Origin: Cupriavidus sp.
GTDB taxonomy: Bacteria; Pseudomonadota; Gammaproteobacteria; Burkholderiales; Burkholderiaceae
DNA: 64,000 nucleotides
Assembly (NCBI GenBank): GCA_031180665.1
Contig: JAPSLP010000011.1
Location: 80,253-144,252, forward strand
Direction of reading: 5' to 3'
A program made the translations under genes and the position numbers. Below are positions 33,056 to 43,463 of this stretch, one piece after another. The stretch's first letter is position 1. Every line of letters starts with the position of its first letter. The notes beneath the pieces are model-generated. The model ran no database searches and was not told where the DNA came from. It worked only from the letters and a program-made list of their open reading frames with translations.

Positions 33056-34537
33056 TCAGCGCTGCGCCATCGTCATGTAGTCGACCGTCAGGTTCGACAG
33101 CGCCCGCACGCCGTTGATCAGCGCCGGCTCATCGACGTAGAACTCCGGCGAGTGGTTGGACGGCGCCTTGGTGACATCGGTGCCCTTGGGTGTCACGCCG
33201 AGGTTGAAGAACAGGCCCGGCACCTTCTCCTGGTAGAACGAAAAGTCCTCCGACGCGGTGGCCTTGGGCGCCAGCATCCAGTTGCCGTCGCCCGCCACGC
33301 GCTTGAGCGTCGGCGCCATCTTCTCGGTCAGCGCAGGCTGGTTGACGGTGGCGTTGTAGAGCTCGACCACGCGGAAGGTCGCCTCGGCGCCGGTGCTGGC
33401 CGCGATCGACTCGGTGGTGCGCTTCATGCGCGCATGGATGTCCTTCTTCATGCCTTCGTCGTAGGTGCGGATGGTGCCCATCATCTCGACCTTCTCCGGC
33501 ACGATGTTCATGCGATTGCCGCCGTGGATCGTGCCGACCGTGATGACCGACGGCTCCAGCATCGCATTGACCTGCCGGCTCTGGATGGTCTGCAGACCGA
33601 GCACGATCTGCGACGACACCACGATCGGATCGATGCCGCCCCATGGACGCGCGCCATGGGTCTGGCGGCCCTTGACGTCGATCCAGAACTGGTCGGCCGC
33701 GGCCATCGCCGGACCGCTGCGCCAGGCCAGCTTGCCCGATTCGAGGCCGCTGCTGACATGCAGGCCGAAGATCGCGTCGACCTTCGGGTTCTCCAGCACG
33801 CCCTCGGCGACCATCTGCTTGGCGCCCCAGATATTGGTGCCGTCCGGTTCGATGTCCGCCGGGCTTTCCTCGGCCGGCTGGAAGATGAACTTGACGGTGC
33901 CGGGCAGCTGGTCCTTCATGCCGGCCAGCACCTCGGCGGTTGCCATCAGGATCGCGACGTGGGTGTCGTGGCCGCAGGCGTGCATCACGTCGACCTCCTT
34001 GCCGAGGTACTTGCCCTTGGCCTTCGAGGCGAACGGTACGTCGACGCGCTCCTTGACCGGCAGCGCATCCATGTCGGCGCGCAGCGCCACCACCGGCCCC
34101 GGCTTGCCGCCCTTGAGCAGCCCCACCACGCCGGTCTTGGCCACGCCGGTCTTGACCTCCATGCCGAGCTTGCGCAGATGATCGGCGACCAGCTTCGCAG
34201 TGCGCGTCTCGTAGTTGCCGAGTTCGGGATGCTGGTGGATGTCGCGGCGCCAGGCGATCAGGCGCGCCTCGGCGGCCTTGGCGCGCGTCTCGATCTGCGC
34301 GTGCAGGGCGGGATCGCCGGTGCTCGCCTGGCCCGGCGAGGGCGCGGGCGGCGTTGCGGACGTCGTTGCAGACGATGTCGCGGACGATGTGGCCGGCGGC
34401 GCGGTCTGCGCCAGGGCCGGCGAGACCAGGGCCGAGCCGCACAGCAGGCCGGCCGCCGCGGCCAGCGCCGGGATGGCGGCCGGCAGCGGCAGGAAGCGTC
34501 GGGAGCGGGCGATAGCGGGGGAGCGGCGTGCTGCCAT
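33056..34537 (-). CDS. M20-family amidohydrolase with signal peptide
   Basis: AWRRDIHQHPELGNYETRTAKLVADHLRKLGMEVKTGVAKTGVVG; DVMHACGHDTHVAILM. Confidence 0.9.
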   Translation of the reverse strand: MAARRSPAIARSRRFLPLPAAIPALAAAAGLLCGSALVSPALAQTAPPATSSATSSATTSATPPAPSPGQASTGDPALHAQIETRAKAAEARLIAWRRDIHQHPELGNYETRTAKLVADHLRKLGMEVKTGVAKTGVVGLLKGGKPGPVVALRADMDALPVKERVDVPFASKAKGKYLGKEVDVMHACGHDTHVAILMATAEVLAGMKDQLPGTVKFIFQPAEESPADIEPDGTNIWGAKQMVAEGVLENPKVDAIFGLHVSSGLESGKLAWRSGPAMAAADQFWIDVKGRQTHGARPWGGIDPIVVSSQIVLGLQTIQSRQVNAMLEPSVITVGTIHGGNRMNIVPEKVEMMGTIRTYDEGMKKDIHARMKRTTESIAASTGAEATFRVVELYNATVNQPALTEKMAPTLKRVAGDGNWMLAPKATASEDFSFYQEKVPGLFFNLGVTPKGTDVTKAPSNHSPEFYVDEPALINGVRALSNLTVDYMTMAQR

Positions 34538-34745
34538 GTCGAGTTCTCCTTTGATGTCGTTGTGGTCGGTATTGCGGCCGACGTTGCGGCCGATGTTGCG
34601 ACACGTGTTGCAACGGGGCCTCTGCGTGCCCCTTGTCAATGCGGCCGGGCCATGGGCGGCCCGGCCGTTCAGGCCATCGGTGAGCAGGCGCGATGCGCCT
34701 TTGGGATTGGGTGTCTTGGATGTCCTGGCGTGCCGGCGCGAACCG

Positions 34746-35960
34746 TCAGGCCGCGATGCGCAGGCTGTCGACGACCTTGTGCAGGAACGCCTCGCATTGC
34801 GCGAGCTGCTCCAGCGCGACGAACTCGTCGGCCTTGTGGGCCTGCTGGATGTCGCCGGGGCCGCAGACCACGGCCGGGATGCCGGCACGCTGGAACAGGC
34901 CGCCTTCGGTGGCGTAGGCCACCTTGCTGATCGCGTTGTCGCCGGTCAGCGCGCGCACCAGTTGCGTGATCGCATCGCGCTCGGCCGCATCGAGCGCCGG
35001 CGCCGCGGCGATGCGCGTGATGCTCAGGTCCGCGTCGGCATGCTCGGCCCGCATGCGGGGCAGCAGCACGTCGTTCGCATAGGCCTCGATGCGCGCGCGG
35101 ATCGCTTCCGGATCGACGCCCGGCAGGTTGCGGTACTCGAACACGAACTCGCACAGCGCCGGGATCGTGTTCAGCGCGATGCCGCCCTGGATGGTGCCGG
35201 TCGACGCGGTGGTGAAGGGCACGTCGAAGGCTTCGTCGTACGGACCCTTGGCGCGGAATTCGTCGGCCAGGTCGCGGATGAAGCAGATCAGGCGCGCGGC
35301 GTATTCGATCGCGTTGACGCCGCGCGGCGTCAGCGAGGAATGCGCTGCCATGCCCTTGACGCAGCAGCGATAGGCGTTGATGCCCTTGTGGGCGACGATC
35401 ACGCGCATGCTGGTGGGCTCGCCGACGATGCAGCCGGCGGGCTGGATGCCGCGCTCGCGCAGGTCGTCGATCAGATAGGGCGCGCCCATGCAGCCGACCT
35501 CCTCGTCGAACGACAGCGCGTAGTGCACCGGTTCGCGCAGCCGTGCCTGCAGCAGCGTGGGCAGCAGCGCGAGGCTGGTGCCGATGAAGCCCTTCATGTC
35601 GCAGGCGCCGCGGCCGTACAGCCGGCCGTCGCGTAGCGCCGGGCGGAACGGATCGGTGCTCCAGTCCTGGCCATCCACCGGCACCACGTCGGTATGCCCG
35701 GACAGCACGATGCCGCGCTGTTCGCTGCCGTCGGCGGCGGGCACGGTCACATGCAGATTGGCCTTGTTGCGCTGCGGGTTGTAGCTCAGGTGAGGCTTCA
35801 GGCCACGGGCCACGAAGTGGTCCCGCACCGTTTCGATCAGGCCGAGATTGGACTCGCGGCTGGTGGTGTCGAACTCGATCAGCCGGCGGGTCCAGTCGAG
35901 GGCGGAGTGTTCGGGAGCGTCGGCGAGGACGTCGGCGGGGGCAGGGGTATGGGCTGGCAT
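34746..35960 (-). CDS. argE: Acetylornithine deacetylase
   Basis: LIEFDTTSRESNLGLIETVRDHFVARGL; LSGHTDVVPVDGQDWSTDPF; GRGACDMKGFI. Confidence 0.9.
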   Translation of the reverse strand: MPAHTPAPADVLADAPEHSALDWTRRLIEFDTTSRESNLGLIETVRDHFVARGLKPHLSYNPQRNKANLHVTVPAADGSEQRGIVLSGHTDVVPVDGQDWSTDPFRPALRDGRLYGRGACDMKGFIGTSLALLPTLLQARLREPVHYALSFDEEVGCMGAPYLIDDLRERGIQPAGCIVGEPTSMRVIVAHKGINAYRCCVKGMAAHSSLTPRGVNAIEYAARLICFIRDLADEFRAKGPYDEAFDVPFTTASTGTIQGGIALNTIPALCEFVFEYRNLPGVDPEAIRARIEAYANDVLLPRMRAEHADADLSITRIAAAPALDAAERDAITQLVRALTGDNAISKVAYATEGGLFQRAGIPAVVCGPGDIQQAHKADEFVALEQLAQCEAFLHKVVDSLRIAA

Positions 35961-36111
35961 GCGGCAGGATCACGCTGATGGATGTCCGATCCTACACCTG
36001 GATATGTGCCGGGGTCCACTTGCCCTCTCCGGCGAGCGGGAGCGGGAGCCGAACGCAAGCGCTGGCGTTGCTGCCATCGCTGCAGGGTTCCTGCCGACGA
36101 TCGGAGAAGGT

Positions 36112-36150
36112 TCCCCTCTCCCGCTCTGCGGGAGAGGGGTGGGGGAGAGG
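36112..36150. repeat. Palindromic REP-like element, second copy
   Basis: cccctctcccgctctgcgggagaggggtgggggagaggg. Confidence 0.85.
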
Positions 36151-36174
36151 GCAACCACCGCCCCCATCCACCCC

Positions 36175-39100
36175 TTACGCCAGTTGCCGCAGCGTCTGCT
36201 TGATCGTCTGCGCGCGCACTGCCACGTCGGGCATCTTCGCCTCGATGCGCAGCTTGTCCTGTCCGGCCAGCTTGATATGCCGGTTCTTCTGCACCAGGTC
36301 GATGATGCGGATCGCATCGATCGGCGGGTTCGGCACGAACTGCACGCTGATCGACGCCTCGCCCGCGTCGATCTTGCGCACGCCGAGCGGCACCGCGGCG
36401 ATGCGCAGCCGGTGCGTTTCGATCAGCGCCTGCGCCTGCGCCGGCGGGCGGCCGAAGCGGTCGACCAGTTCCTCATGGATGTCGTCGACCTGCTCGGGAC
36501 GCTCGCAGTTGGCCAGCCGCTTGTACAGCGACAGCCGCTCGTGCACGTCGGTGCAGTAGTCGCTCGGCAGCAGCGCCGGCGTGCCGAGGTTGATCTCGGT
36601 GGTGGCCGCCAGCGGCGCCATCAGGTCCGGCTCCTTGCCGGCCTTCAGCGCCTTGACCGCGGCGTTGAGCATGTCGGTGTACAGCTGGAAGCCGATCTCG
36701 TGGATCTCGCCCGACTGCTTGTCGCCGAGCACCTCGCCGGCGCCGCGGATTTCCAGGTCGTGCATCGCCAGATAGAAGCCCGAGCCCAGTTCCTCCATCT
36801 GCTGGATCGCCTCCAGCCGCCGCTGCGCCTGCCTGGTCAGCCCCTCCGGATCGTGCACCAGCAGATAGGCATAGGCCTGGTGATGCGAGCGGCCGACGCG
36901 GCCGCGCAGCTGGTGCAGCTGCGCCAGGCCGAACTTGTCGGCACGGTGGATCAGGATCGTGTTGGCCGAGGGCACGTCGATGCCGGTCTCGATGATGGTC
37001 GTGCACAGCAGGATGTTGGCGCGCCGCGCGACGAAATCGCGCATCACGCGTTCGAGCTCGCGCTCGTGCATCTGCCCGTGCGCCACCGCGATGCGCGCCT
37101 CGGGCACCAGCTCGGCCAGCCGCGCGCGCTTGTTCTCGATGGTCTCGACCTCGTTGTGCAGAAAGTAGACCTGGCCGCCGCGCTTGAGCTCGCGCAGGAT
37201 GGCCTCGCGCAGCACGCCATCTTCCTCGCGCCGCACGAAGGTCTTGATCGCCAGCCGCTTCTGCGGGGCGGTGGCGATCACCGAGAAGTCGCGCAGCCCT
37301 TCGAGCGCCATGCCCAACGTGCGCGGGATCGGCGTCGCGGTCAGCGTCAGCACGTCGACCTCGGCGCGCAGCGTCTTCAGCGCTTCCTTCTGGCGCACGC
37401 CGAAGCGGTGTTCCTCGTCGATGATGACCAGGCCCAGCCGCTGGAACTTGACGTCGTCGGACAGCAGCTTGTGCGTGCCGATCACGATGTCGACGGTGCC
37501 GTCGTTGATCTGCTTGATGGCCGCCTCGACTTCCTTCTTGGTCTTGAAGCGCGACAGCTCGACGATGCGCACCGGCCAGTCGGCGAAGCGGTCCGACAGC
37601 GTCTGGAAATGCTGCTCGGCGAGCAGCGTGGTCGGCGCCAGCATCGCCACCTGCTTGCCGCCCATCACCGCGACGAAGGCGGCGCGCAGCGCCACCTCGG
37701 TCTTGCCGAAGCCCACGTCGCCGCAGACCAGCCGGTCCATCGGCTTGCCCGAGGTCATGTCGGCGATCACCGCGGCAATCGCCGCGGCCTGGTCCGGCGT
37801 TTCCTCGAAGCCGAAGCTCTCGGCGAAGGTCTCGTAGTCCTTCGGCGACAGCGCAAAGGCATGGCCCTCGCGCAGCGCGCGGCGCGCGTACAGGTTCAGC
37901 AGCTCGGCCGCGGTATCGCGGATCTGCTGCGCGGCGCGGCGCTTGGCGCGCTCCCATTGGCCGGAGCCGAGCGAATGCAGCGGCGCGGTCTCGGGATCGG
38001 CGCCCGAATAGCGCGAGATCACGTGCAGCTGGTGGACCGGGACATAGAGCTTGCTGCCCTTGTCGTAGTCCAGATGCAGGAATTCCTCGTCGCCCTGACC
38101 CATGTCGAGCGTGACCAGGCCCTGGTAGCGGCCGATGCCGTGTTCGCTGTGCACGACCGGGTCGCCGATCTTGAGCTCGGCCAGGTCGCGCACCATCGCG
38201 TCGACACTGCTGGCCTGTTCCTGCTTGCGGCGGCCGGCGCGGCGCGCGGTATTCGCATAGAGCTCGGCCTCGGTGACGAAGGCCAGGCCCGGCTGGCCGT
38301 CCATCGGCGGCAGCGCGAAGCCGCTCTGCAGCGGCGCCACCGCGATCGCGAACGGGGCGTCGCTGGCGAGAAAGGCCGCGCAGTCCTCGACCGGATGCGG
38401 TCGCAGGCCGCTGTCGGCGAACAGCTGCAGCAGCGTCTCGCGGCGGCCCGCGGAATCGGCGCACATCAGCACGCGTGCCTGCTTGCGCAGCAGCAGCGCC
38501 TCCAGATTGACCAGCGGGTCCTCGGCGCGCCGATTGACCGAGACGTCGGGCAGCGGGGCCGACAGCGGGGCCGACAGCGGAGCGGCCGCGGCGCCGGCCG
38601 GCCCTTCCTGCAGCACCAGCCGCGCCAGCGGCTTGGCGGCGCTGAAGAACTGCTCCTCGTTCAGGAACAGCTGCGCGGGCGGCAGCAGCGGCCGCTCGCG
38701 ATCGTGCCGCATGAAGTCGTAGCGCTGCTGCGTATCGGTCCAGAAGCGGCGGATCGCCTCGTCGATCGCGCCGACATAGGCCAGCTGTGTGCCGGCCGGC
38801 AGGTAGTCGAACAGCGTCGCCGCCGCGTCGAAGAACAGCGGCAGGTAGTACTCGATGCCGGCCGACGGCACGCCGTTGCCGATATCCTTGTAGATCGGCG
38901 ACTTGCTCGGGTCGCCCTCGAACACCTCGCGCCAGCGGCCGCGGAACGCGGTGCGCGCGGCCTCGTCGAGCGGAAATTCGCGGCCGGGCAGCAGGCGCAC
39001 TTCCTTGACCGGATAGAGGCTGCGCTGCGTGTCCGGGTCGAAGGCGCGGATGGTCTCGATCTCGTCGCCGAACAGGTCGATCCGGTACGGCAGCGCCGAG

Positions 39101-39672
39101 CCCATCGGGAACAGGTCGATCAGGCCGCCGCGCACGCTGTACTCGCCCGGCCGCATCACCGCGCTGACATGCTCGTAGCCGGCCAGCGTGAACTGCGCCT
39201 TCAGCGCGGCCTCGTCGAGCCGTTCGCCCTGCTTGAAGAAGAAGGTGTAGGCGGCCAGGAAGGCCGGCGGCGCGAGCCGGTACAGCGCGGTCTGCGCGGG
39301 CACCAGCATCACGTCGCACTGGCCGGTCTGGATGTCGTGCAGGGTCGCCAGGCGCTCCGACACCAGGTCCTGGTGCGGCGAGAAGCTGTCGTAGGGCAGG
39401 GTCTCCCAGTCGGGCAGCACGCGCACCCGCAGTTCCGGCGCGAACCACGGGATCTCGTCGGCCAGCCGCTGCGCGTCGACCGCGTTGGCGCACATCACCG
39501 CCAGCATCGGCATCTGGCCGTGCGTCTTGCCGTGATGCGCGCGGGCATAGGCGGCCAGCGCCAGCGCATCGGCCGAGCCGTGCAGGCCGGCGATCTGATG
39601 GCGCTGGCCGGCCTTGACCAGTGGCAACTGATTGGAAACGGGGAGCGCGGAAGGCGATTTGGCGTCGGGCAT
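36175..39672 (-). CDS. mfd: Transcription-repair coupling factor Mfd
   Basis: DKGSKLYVPVHQLHVISRYSG; DRLVCGDVGFGKTEVALRAAFVAV; VIIDEEHRFGVRQKE. Confidence 0.97.
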   Translation of the reverse strand: MPDAKSPSALPVSNQLPLVKAGQRHQIAGLHGSADALALAAYARAHHGKTHGQMPMLAVMCANAVDAQRLADEIPWFAPELRVRVLPDWETLPYDSFSPHQDLVSERLATLHDIQTGQCDVMLVPAQTALYRLAPPAFLAAYTFFFKQGERLDEAALKAQFTLAGYEHVSAVMRPGEYSVRGGLIDLFPMGSALPYRIDLFGDEIETIRAFDPDTQRSLYPVKEVRLLPGREFPLDEAARTAFRGRWREVFEGDPSKSPIYKDIGNGVPSAGIEYYLPLFFDAAATLFDYLPAGTQLAYVGAIDEAIRRFWTDTQQRYDFMRHDRERPLLPPAQLFLNEEQFFSAAKPLARLVLQEGPAGAAAAPLSAPLSAPLPDVSVNRRAEDPLVNLEALLLRKQARVLMCADSAGRRETLLQLFADSGLRPHPVEDCAAFLASDAPFAIAVAPLQSGFALPPMDGQPGLAFVTEAELYANTARRAGRRKQEQASSVDAMVRDLAELKIGDPVVHSEHGIGRYQGLVTLDMGQGDEEFLHLDYDKGSKLYVPVHQLHVISRYSGADPETAPLHSLGSGQWERAKRRAAQQIRDTAAELLNLYARRALREGHAFALSPKDYETFAESFGFEETPDQAAAIAAVIADMTSGKPMDRLVCGDVGFGKTEVALRAAFVAVMGGKQVAMLAPTTLLAEQHFQTLSDRFADWPVRIVELSRFKTKKEVEAAIKQINDGTVDIVIGTHKLLSDDVKFQRLGLVIIDEEHRFGVRQKEALKTLRAEVDVLTLTATPIPRTLGMALEGLRDFSVIATAPQKRLAIKTFVRREEDGVLREAILRELKRGGQVYFLHNEVETIENKRARLAELVPEARIAVAHGQMHERELERVMRDFVARRANILLCTTIIETGIDVPSANTILIHRADKFGLAQLHQLRGRVGRSHHQAYAYLLVHDPEGLTRQAQRRLEAIQQMEELGSGFYLAMHDLEIRGAGEVLGDKQSGEIHEIGFQLYTDMLNAAVKALKAGKEPDLMAPLAATTEINLGTPALLPSDYCTDVHERLSLYKRLANCERPEQVDDIHEELVDRFGRPPAQAQALIETHRLRIAAVPLGVRKIDAGEASISVQFVPNPPIDAIRIIDLVQKNRHIKLAGQDKLRIEAKMPDVAVRAQTIKQTLRQLA

Positions 39673-39810
39673 AAAACGGTTCGGTTCAAACGACGACGCC
39701 CCGCCGGCAGCGCGGGCGGGGGTGTCGAGAAGAGGGTCGTATTATAGAATGCGCAGCGCCCGGCCATCGGGCGCCGCCTTCGTGCCTCCCTTTATCCGCC
39801 AGTCCGCTGC

Positions 39811-40638
39811 ATGTCCGAACGACGTTTTGCCCTGATTCCCTGTGCCGGCAGCGGCAGCCGCGCGGGCGCCGGCCTGCCCAAGCAGTATCGCGAGCTGGCC
39901 GGCCATCCGATGATCTGGTACGCGCTCGCGGCGTTCTCGGCGTGCGAGTCGATCAGCGCCACCGCACTGGTGCTGGCGCCCGACGACCTGCCGCTGGAGG
40001 CGCGCTTCGGCTCGGCTGCCTTCGCGGGGCTGCGCTTCGATACGGCCTTCGTCGGCGGCCAGTCGCGCCATGAATCGGTGCTGAACGGGCTGCGGCATCT
40101 GGCCCAGCTGGGCGCCGAGGACCAGGACTGGGTGCTGGTGCACGACGCCGCGCGGCCCGGGCTGACGCCGCTGATGATCGATACGCTGATCCGCGCGGTG
40201 GAAGGGGACGATGGCGACGGTCCGGACGCGGCGATCGGCGGCATCCTGGCCGTGCCGGTGCCCGATACGCTCAAGCGCGCCGAGGCCGAGCCGCTGCGTC
40301 CCACCGAGCCATCGCTACCATCGCAGCCCTCGCAGCCCTCGCAGCCTTCCCGCATCGGCGGCACCGTGCCGCGCGAGGGCCTGTGGCAGGCGCAGACCCC
40401 GCAGATGTTCCGCGTCGGCGTCCTGCGCCAGGCGCTGGAGGACGCGCTCGCCAGCGGGGCGGTCGTGACCGACGAGGCCAGCGCGATCGAGCGGCTCGGC
40501 CTGAAGCCGAGATTGGTCAACGGCTCGCTGCGCAATTTCAAGGTGACCTATCCCGAGGACTTCGCGCTGGCCGAAGTCCTGCTCGGCGGCCCGTCCGCCG
40601 CCCCTTCTTCCGGTTCTTCTGGAGACCGATCGCGATGA
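39811..40638 (+). CDS. ispD: 2-C-methyl-D-erythritol 4-phosphate cytidylyltransferase
   Basis: [55 protein letters not shown]. Confidence 0.95.
   Translation: MSERRFALIPCAGSGSRAGAGLPKQYRELAGHPMIWYALAAFSACESISATALVLAPDDLPLEARFGSAAFAGLRFDTAFVGGQSRHESVLNGLRHLAQLGAEDQDWVLVHDAARPGLTPLMIDTLIRAVEGDDGDGPDAAIGGILAVPVPDTLKRAEAEPLRPTEPSLPSQPSQPSQPSRIGGTVPREGLWQAQTPQMFRVGVLRQALEDALASGAVVTDEASAIERLGLKPRLVNGSLRNFKVTYPEDFALAEVLLGGPSAAPSSGSSGDRSR
40312..40347 (+). repeat. 4 x 9-bp in-frame repeat in ispD, (S-Q-P)n
   Basis: tcgctacca tcgcagccc tcgcagccc tcgcagcct. Confidence 0.9.
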
Positions 40639-41144
40639 TGCCCTTCGATATCCGCGTGGGACAAGGCTACGACGTGCACGCGCTGGTGCCGGGCCGCAAG
40701 CTCGTGCTCGGCGGTGTGGAGATCGCCCACGACCGCGGCCTGCTCGGCCATTCCGATGCCGATGCGTTGCTGCATGCCATCACCGATGCCTTGTTCGGTG
40801 CCGCGGGCCTGGGCGACATCGGCCGGCATTTCCCCGATACCGATCCGGCCTTTGCCGGCGCCGACAGCCGGGCGCTGCTGCGCGAGGCGGTACGGCGCGT
40901 GCGCGAGGCCGGTTACGAAGTCGGCAATGTCGATGCGACCGTCATTGCACAGGCGCCGAAGCTGGCGCCACATATCGGTGCGATGGTGGCCAACCTGGCC
41001 GAGGATCTGGGTATCGCCGCCGGCCGCTGCAACGTCAAGGCCAAGACCAACGAGAAGCTGGGTTTCGAAGGGCGTCAGGAAGGAATCGTCGCGCAGGCGG
41101 TGGTGCTGCTGTGGCGCGGCGCCATCGTCGCGCCGCAGGACTGA
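40635..41144 (+). CDS. ispF: 2-C-methyl-D-erythritol 2,4-cyclodiphosphate synthase
   Basis: [70 protein letters not shown]. Confidence 0.97.
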   Translation: MMPFDIRVGQGYDVHALVPGRKLVLGGVEIAHDRGLLGHSDADALLHAITDALFGAAGLGDIGRHFPDTDPAFAGADSRALLREAVRRVREAGYEVGNVDATVIAQAPKLAPHIGAMVANLAEDLGIAAGRCNVKAKTNEKLGFEGRQEGIVAQAVVLLWRGAIVAPQD

Positions 41145-41178
41145 GCGCGCTGCTGAGGGGCGCCGTGGTCCGGAGCCG

Positions 41179-41754
41179 TTACAGGCCCGGCTGCGGCGCG
41201 TCGGCTTCCTTCGGCTCGAGCATGTAGACGTAGTCGACCAGCCGTTCCAACGGGCCGGAGCGCGCACCGGCCTCGGTCCGCTTGACGAAGCCCATCTGCT
41301 GGCACAGGCGGTTGGCGGCACCCATTTCCGGCATGGTGCGCACCACCAGCGCCTGCGCGCCGATATCGCGCGCACGCTGGATGCAGATCTGCATCAGCGT
41401 ACGTCCGAGGCCCAGTCCGCGCGCCTGCGGGCTGACCGACAGCAGGCGCGCCTCGGGCAGGGCCAGCGTCACCGTGCTGCCGTCCAGGGCCTGCAGCGTC
41501 GCGCCGGGATGGCAGAACAGCACCGCGCCGCTGATGCCGTGATCGGTCTGCGCGACCCACCATTCCATATCGGACGTATTGGTCGCCAGCACCGAGCGCA
41601 TGCCCTGCTGGAAGGAGGCGCGGCAGTCCTCCATGATTTCGAGTTCGTACTGCGCATACGCTTCCTGCGTGACCGCGGCGATCTGGCCCCAGTCGGAAGC
41701 CGTGGCGAGACGATAGTGGAAATGCGGTGAGGAGGGCGAGGGCAGTTGGCTCAT
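41179..41754 (-). CDS. GNAT-family N-acetyltransferase
   Basis: LLSVSPQARGLGLGRTLMQICIQRARDIGAQALVVRTMPEM. Confidence 0.88.
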   Translation of the reverse strand: MSQLPSPSSPHFHYRLATASDWGQIAAVTQEAYAQYELEIMEDCRASFQQGMRSVLATNTSDMEWWVAQTDHGISGAVLFCHPGATLQALDGSTVTLALPEARLLSVSPQARGLGLGRTLMQICIQRARDIGAQALVVRTMPEMGAANRLCQQMGFVKRTEAGARSGPLERLVDYVYMLEPKEADAPQPGL

Positions 41755-41892
41755 GATGGTCCGCGAAGCAGGATCTGCCTCGATTGTAGGCCGGACCGTG
41801 CACAAATGCAGTCGGAGAAATGCGGACGCGCAGGCGGATCGGCGCCCCACGACATGCCGATGGCCGCGCGGGGCGGCCATCCTGCAGCTCGC

Positions 41893-41967
41893 CGTCATTC
41901 CCGCGAATGCAGGAATCCAGCGTCTTCAACAGTCACTGGGTCCCTGCCTGCGCGGGGACGACAGGCG
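41893..41967. repeat. Dispersed inverted-repeat element, copy 3
   Basis: cgtcattcccgcgaatgcaggaatccagcgtcttcaac...ctgggtccctgcctgcgcggggacgacagg; matches reverse complement of copy 1. Confidence 0.85.
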
Positions 41968-41975
41968 CCTTCGAC

Positions 41976-42500
41976 TCACTCGGCGGCGATCACGTTGGCC
42001 GCGGCGGTGATCACGGCCGCGATACGGCCGACATCGCGCAGCTGCTGCGAGGTCATGCCTTGTTCGTTCTTCAGCAGCGCGTAGTGCGAGCCGATGCAGA
42101 AGTGGCACTTGCCGACGATCGACGCGGCCAGCGCGTACATCTCGAAACGGCGCTTGTCGACGCCGCCGTGGTTCGCATAGGCGTTCATGCGCAGGCCCGC
42201 GGGCTGGCTGGCCAGATCCTGGTCGTTGGCCATCTCCACATACGGATACCAGACATTGTTCATGCCCATCAGCGCGGCCGCGGTCAGCGCGCCGTTCAGC
42301 TCTTCGGGCGAGAGCACGCCGGCGTTGCGGATCGCGTCGACGATGATCTTGCTCTTGGCGGCGAACGCGGCGGCCAGCGCCACGCCCACCGCATCGTTGC
42401 CCTCCAGCGAGGAGCGTGCGATGGTGCCGTCCAGGTTCAGGCGGATGTCCTTCGCATAGTCGGGAATGAGATTCTTGATCGTGTTGAGGAATTCCATCAA
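41976..42500 (-). CDS. ahpD: AhpD-like carboxymuconolactone decarboxylase-family peroxidase
   Basis: VGKCHFCIGSHYALLKNEQGMTSQQLRDV (CxxC-H). Confidence 0.88.
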   Translation of the reverse strand: MMEFLNTIKNLIPDYAKDIRLNLDGTIARSSLEGNDAVGVALAAAFAAKSKIIVDAIRNAGVLSPEELNGALTAAALMGMNNVWYPYVEMANDQDLASQPAGLRMNAYANHGGVDKRRFEMYALAASIVGKCHFCIGSHYALLKNEQGMTSQQLRDVGRIAAVITAAANVIAAE

Positions 42501-42521
42501 ATTCTCCTATCGCTTTGGGCG

Positions 42522-42545
42522 AAAAAAACCCGCGTGGGCGGGTTT
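42522..42545 (-). terminator. Hairpin between ahpC and ahpD-like gene
   Basis: acccgc-gtgg-gcgggt followed on minus strand by T-tract. Confidence 0.75.
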
Positions 42546-42606
42546 CGGTGCGCATTGGTGCGCGTTGCCGGCGGCCAGGCCGCCGGCAACATCGACATGG
42601 CGCGAA

Positions 42607-43155
42607 TTACAGCGTCGAGCCGCCGACAGCGCGGTTGCACGGGCACAGCTCGTCGGTCTGCAGGCCGTCCAGAATGCGCAGGATTTCGTCCGGGTTACGG
42701 CCGACGTTCAGGTTGTTCACCGACACGTGCTGGATCGTGTTGTCAGGGTCGACGATGAAGGTGGCGCGCAGCGCAACGCCGGCTTCCTTCTCGCGCACGC
42801 CCAGCTGGTCGACCAGCGAGCCGGTGGTATCGGCGAACTGCCACGAGTTCAGCTTGTTCAGGTCCTTGTGTTCACGGCGCCATGCCAGCTTGACGAACTC
42901 GTTGTCGGTCGAGCCGCCCAGCACGACGGCGTCGCGATCGGCGAAGTCCTGGTTCAGCTTGGCGAAGGCCACGATTTCGGTCGGGCACACGAAGGTGAAG
43001 TCCTTCGGGTAGAAGTAGATGATTTTCCACTTGCCTTCGAACGACTTCTCGGTGATGTCTTCAAAGGCCGACTGGCCGTTTTCTTCGTGGGCATTGAAAC
43101 CCGGCTTGACACCGACGACGCGGAACGGTTCGAGCTTGTCACCAACGGTCTTCAT
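42607..43155 (-). CDS. ahpC: Alkyl hydroperoxide reductase C / peroxiredoxin
   Basis: MKTVGDKLEPFRVVGVKPGF...YFYPKDFTFVCPTEIVAFAKL. Confidence 0.94.
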   Translation of the reverse strand: MKTVGDKLEPFRVVGVKPGFNAHEENGQSAFEDITEKSFEGKWKIIYFYPKDFTFVCPTEIVAFAKLNQDFADRDAVVLGGSTDNEFVKLAWRREHKDLNKLNSWQFADTTGSLVDQLGVREKEAGVALRATFIVDPDNTIQHVSVNNLNVGRNPDEILRILDGLQTDELCPCNRAVGGSTL

Positions 43156-43463
43156 GGACTTCTCCTGGATACGGTTGAACAGACGCCAGCGGGGCATCGC
43201 AAACGGCCATCGTCGAAGACGACTTTCTCGGGCCGCTACGCATGCCACGCAACGAATGGGAAGTATGCAGCATCCTGTTCGGCACGGCTAATTGAAAATC
43301 TCAAAGAGCGCGATAGCCGCCGGAGCCGCAAGGCACGACGCGAAAGCGGCGCAGCGCGCCGGCTTGCGCCGTCCGGCAACGATACACGATCGCGATGACG
43401 GAACGGCGACGCGATGCGCTCGGGGTGCGCTTGGACTTGTTTGCAGCGCGTCGGGGGCGCACG

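Noticed and set aside
35848-39747. 1299-aa plus-strand ORF opposite mfd
   Set aside because: Antisense shadow of Mfd; composition typical of mirrored GC-rich codons, no family motifs.
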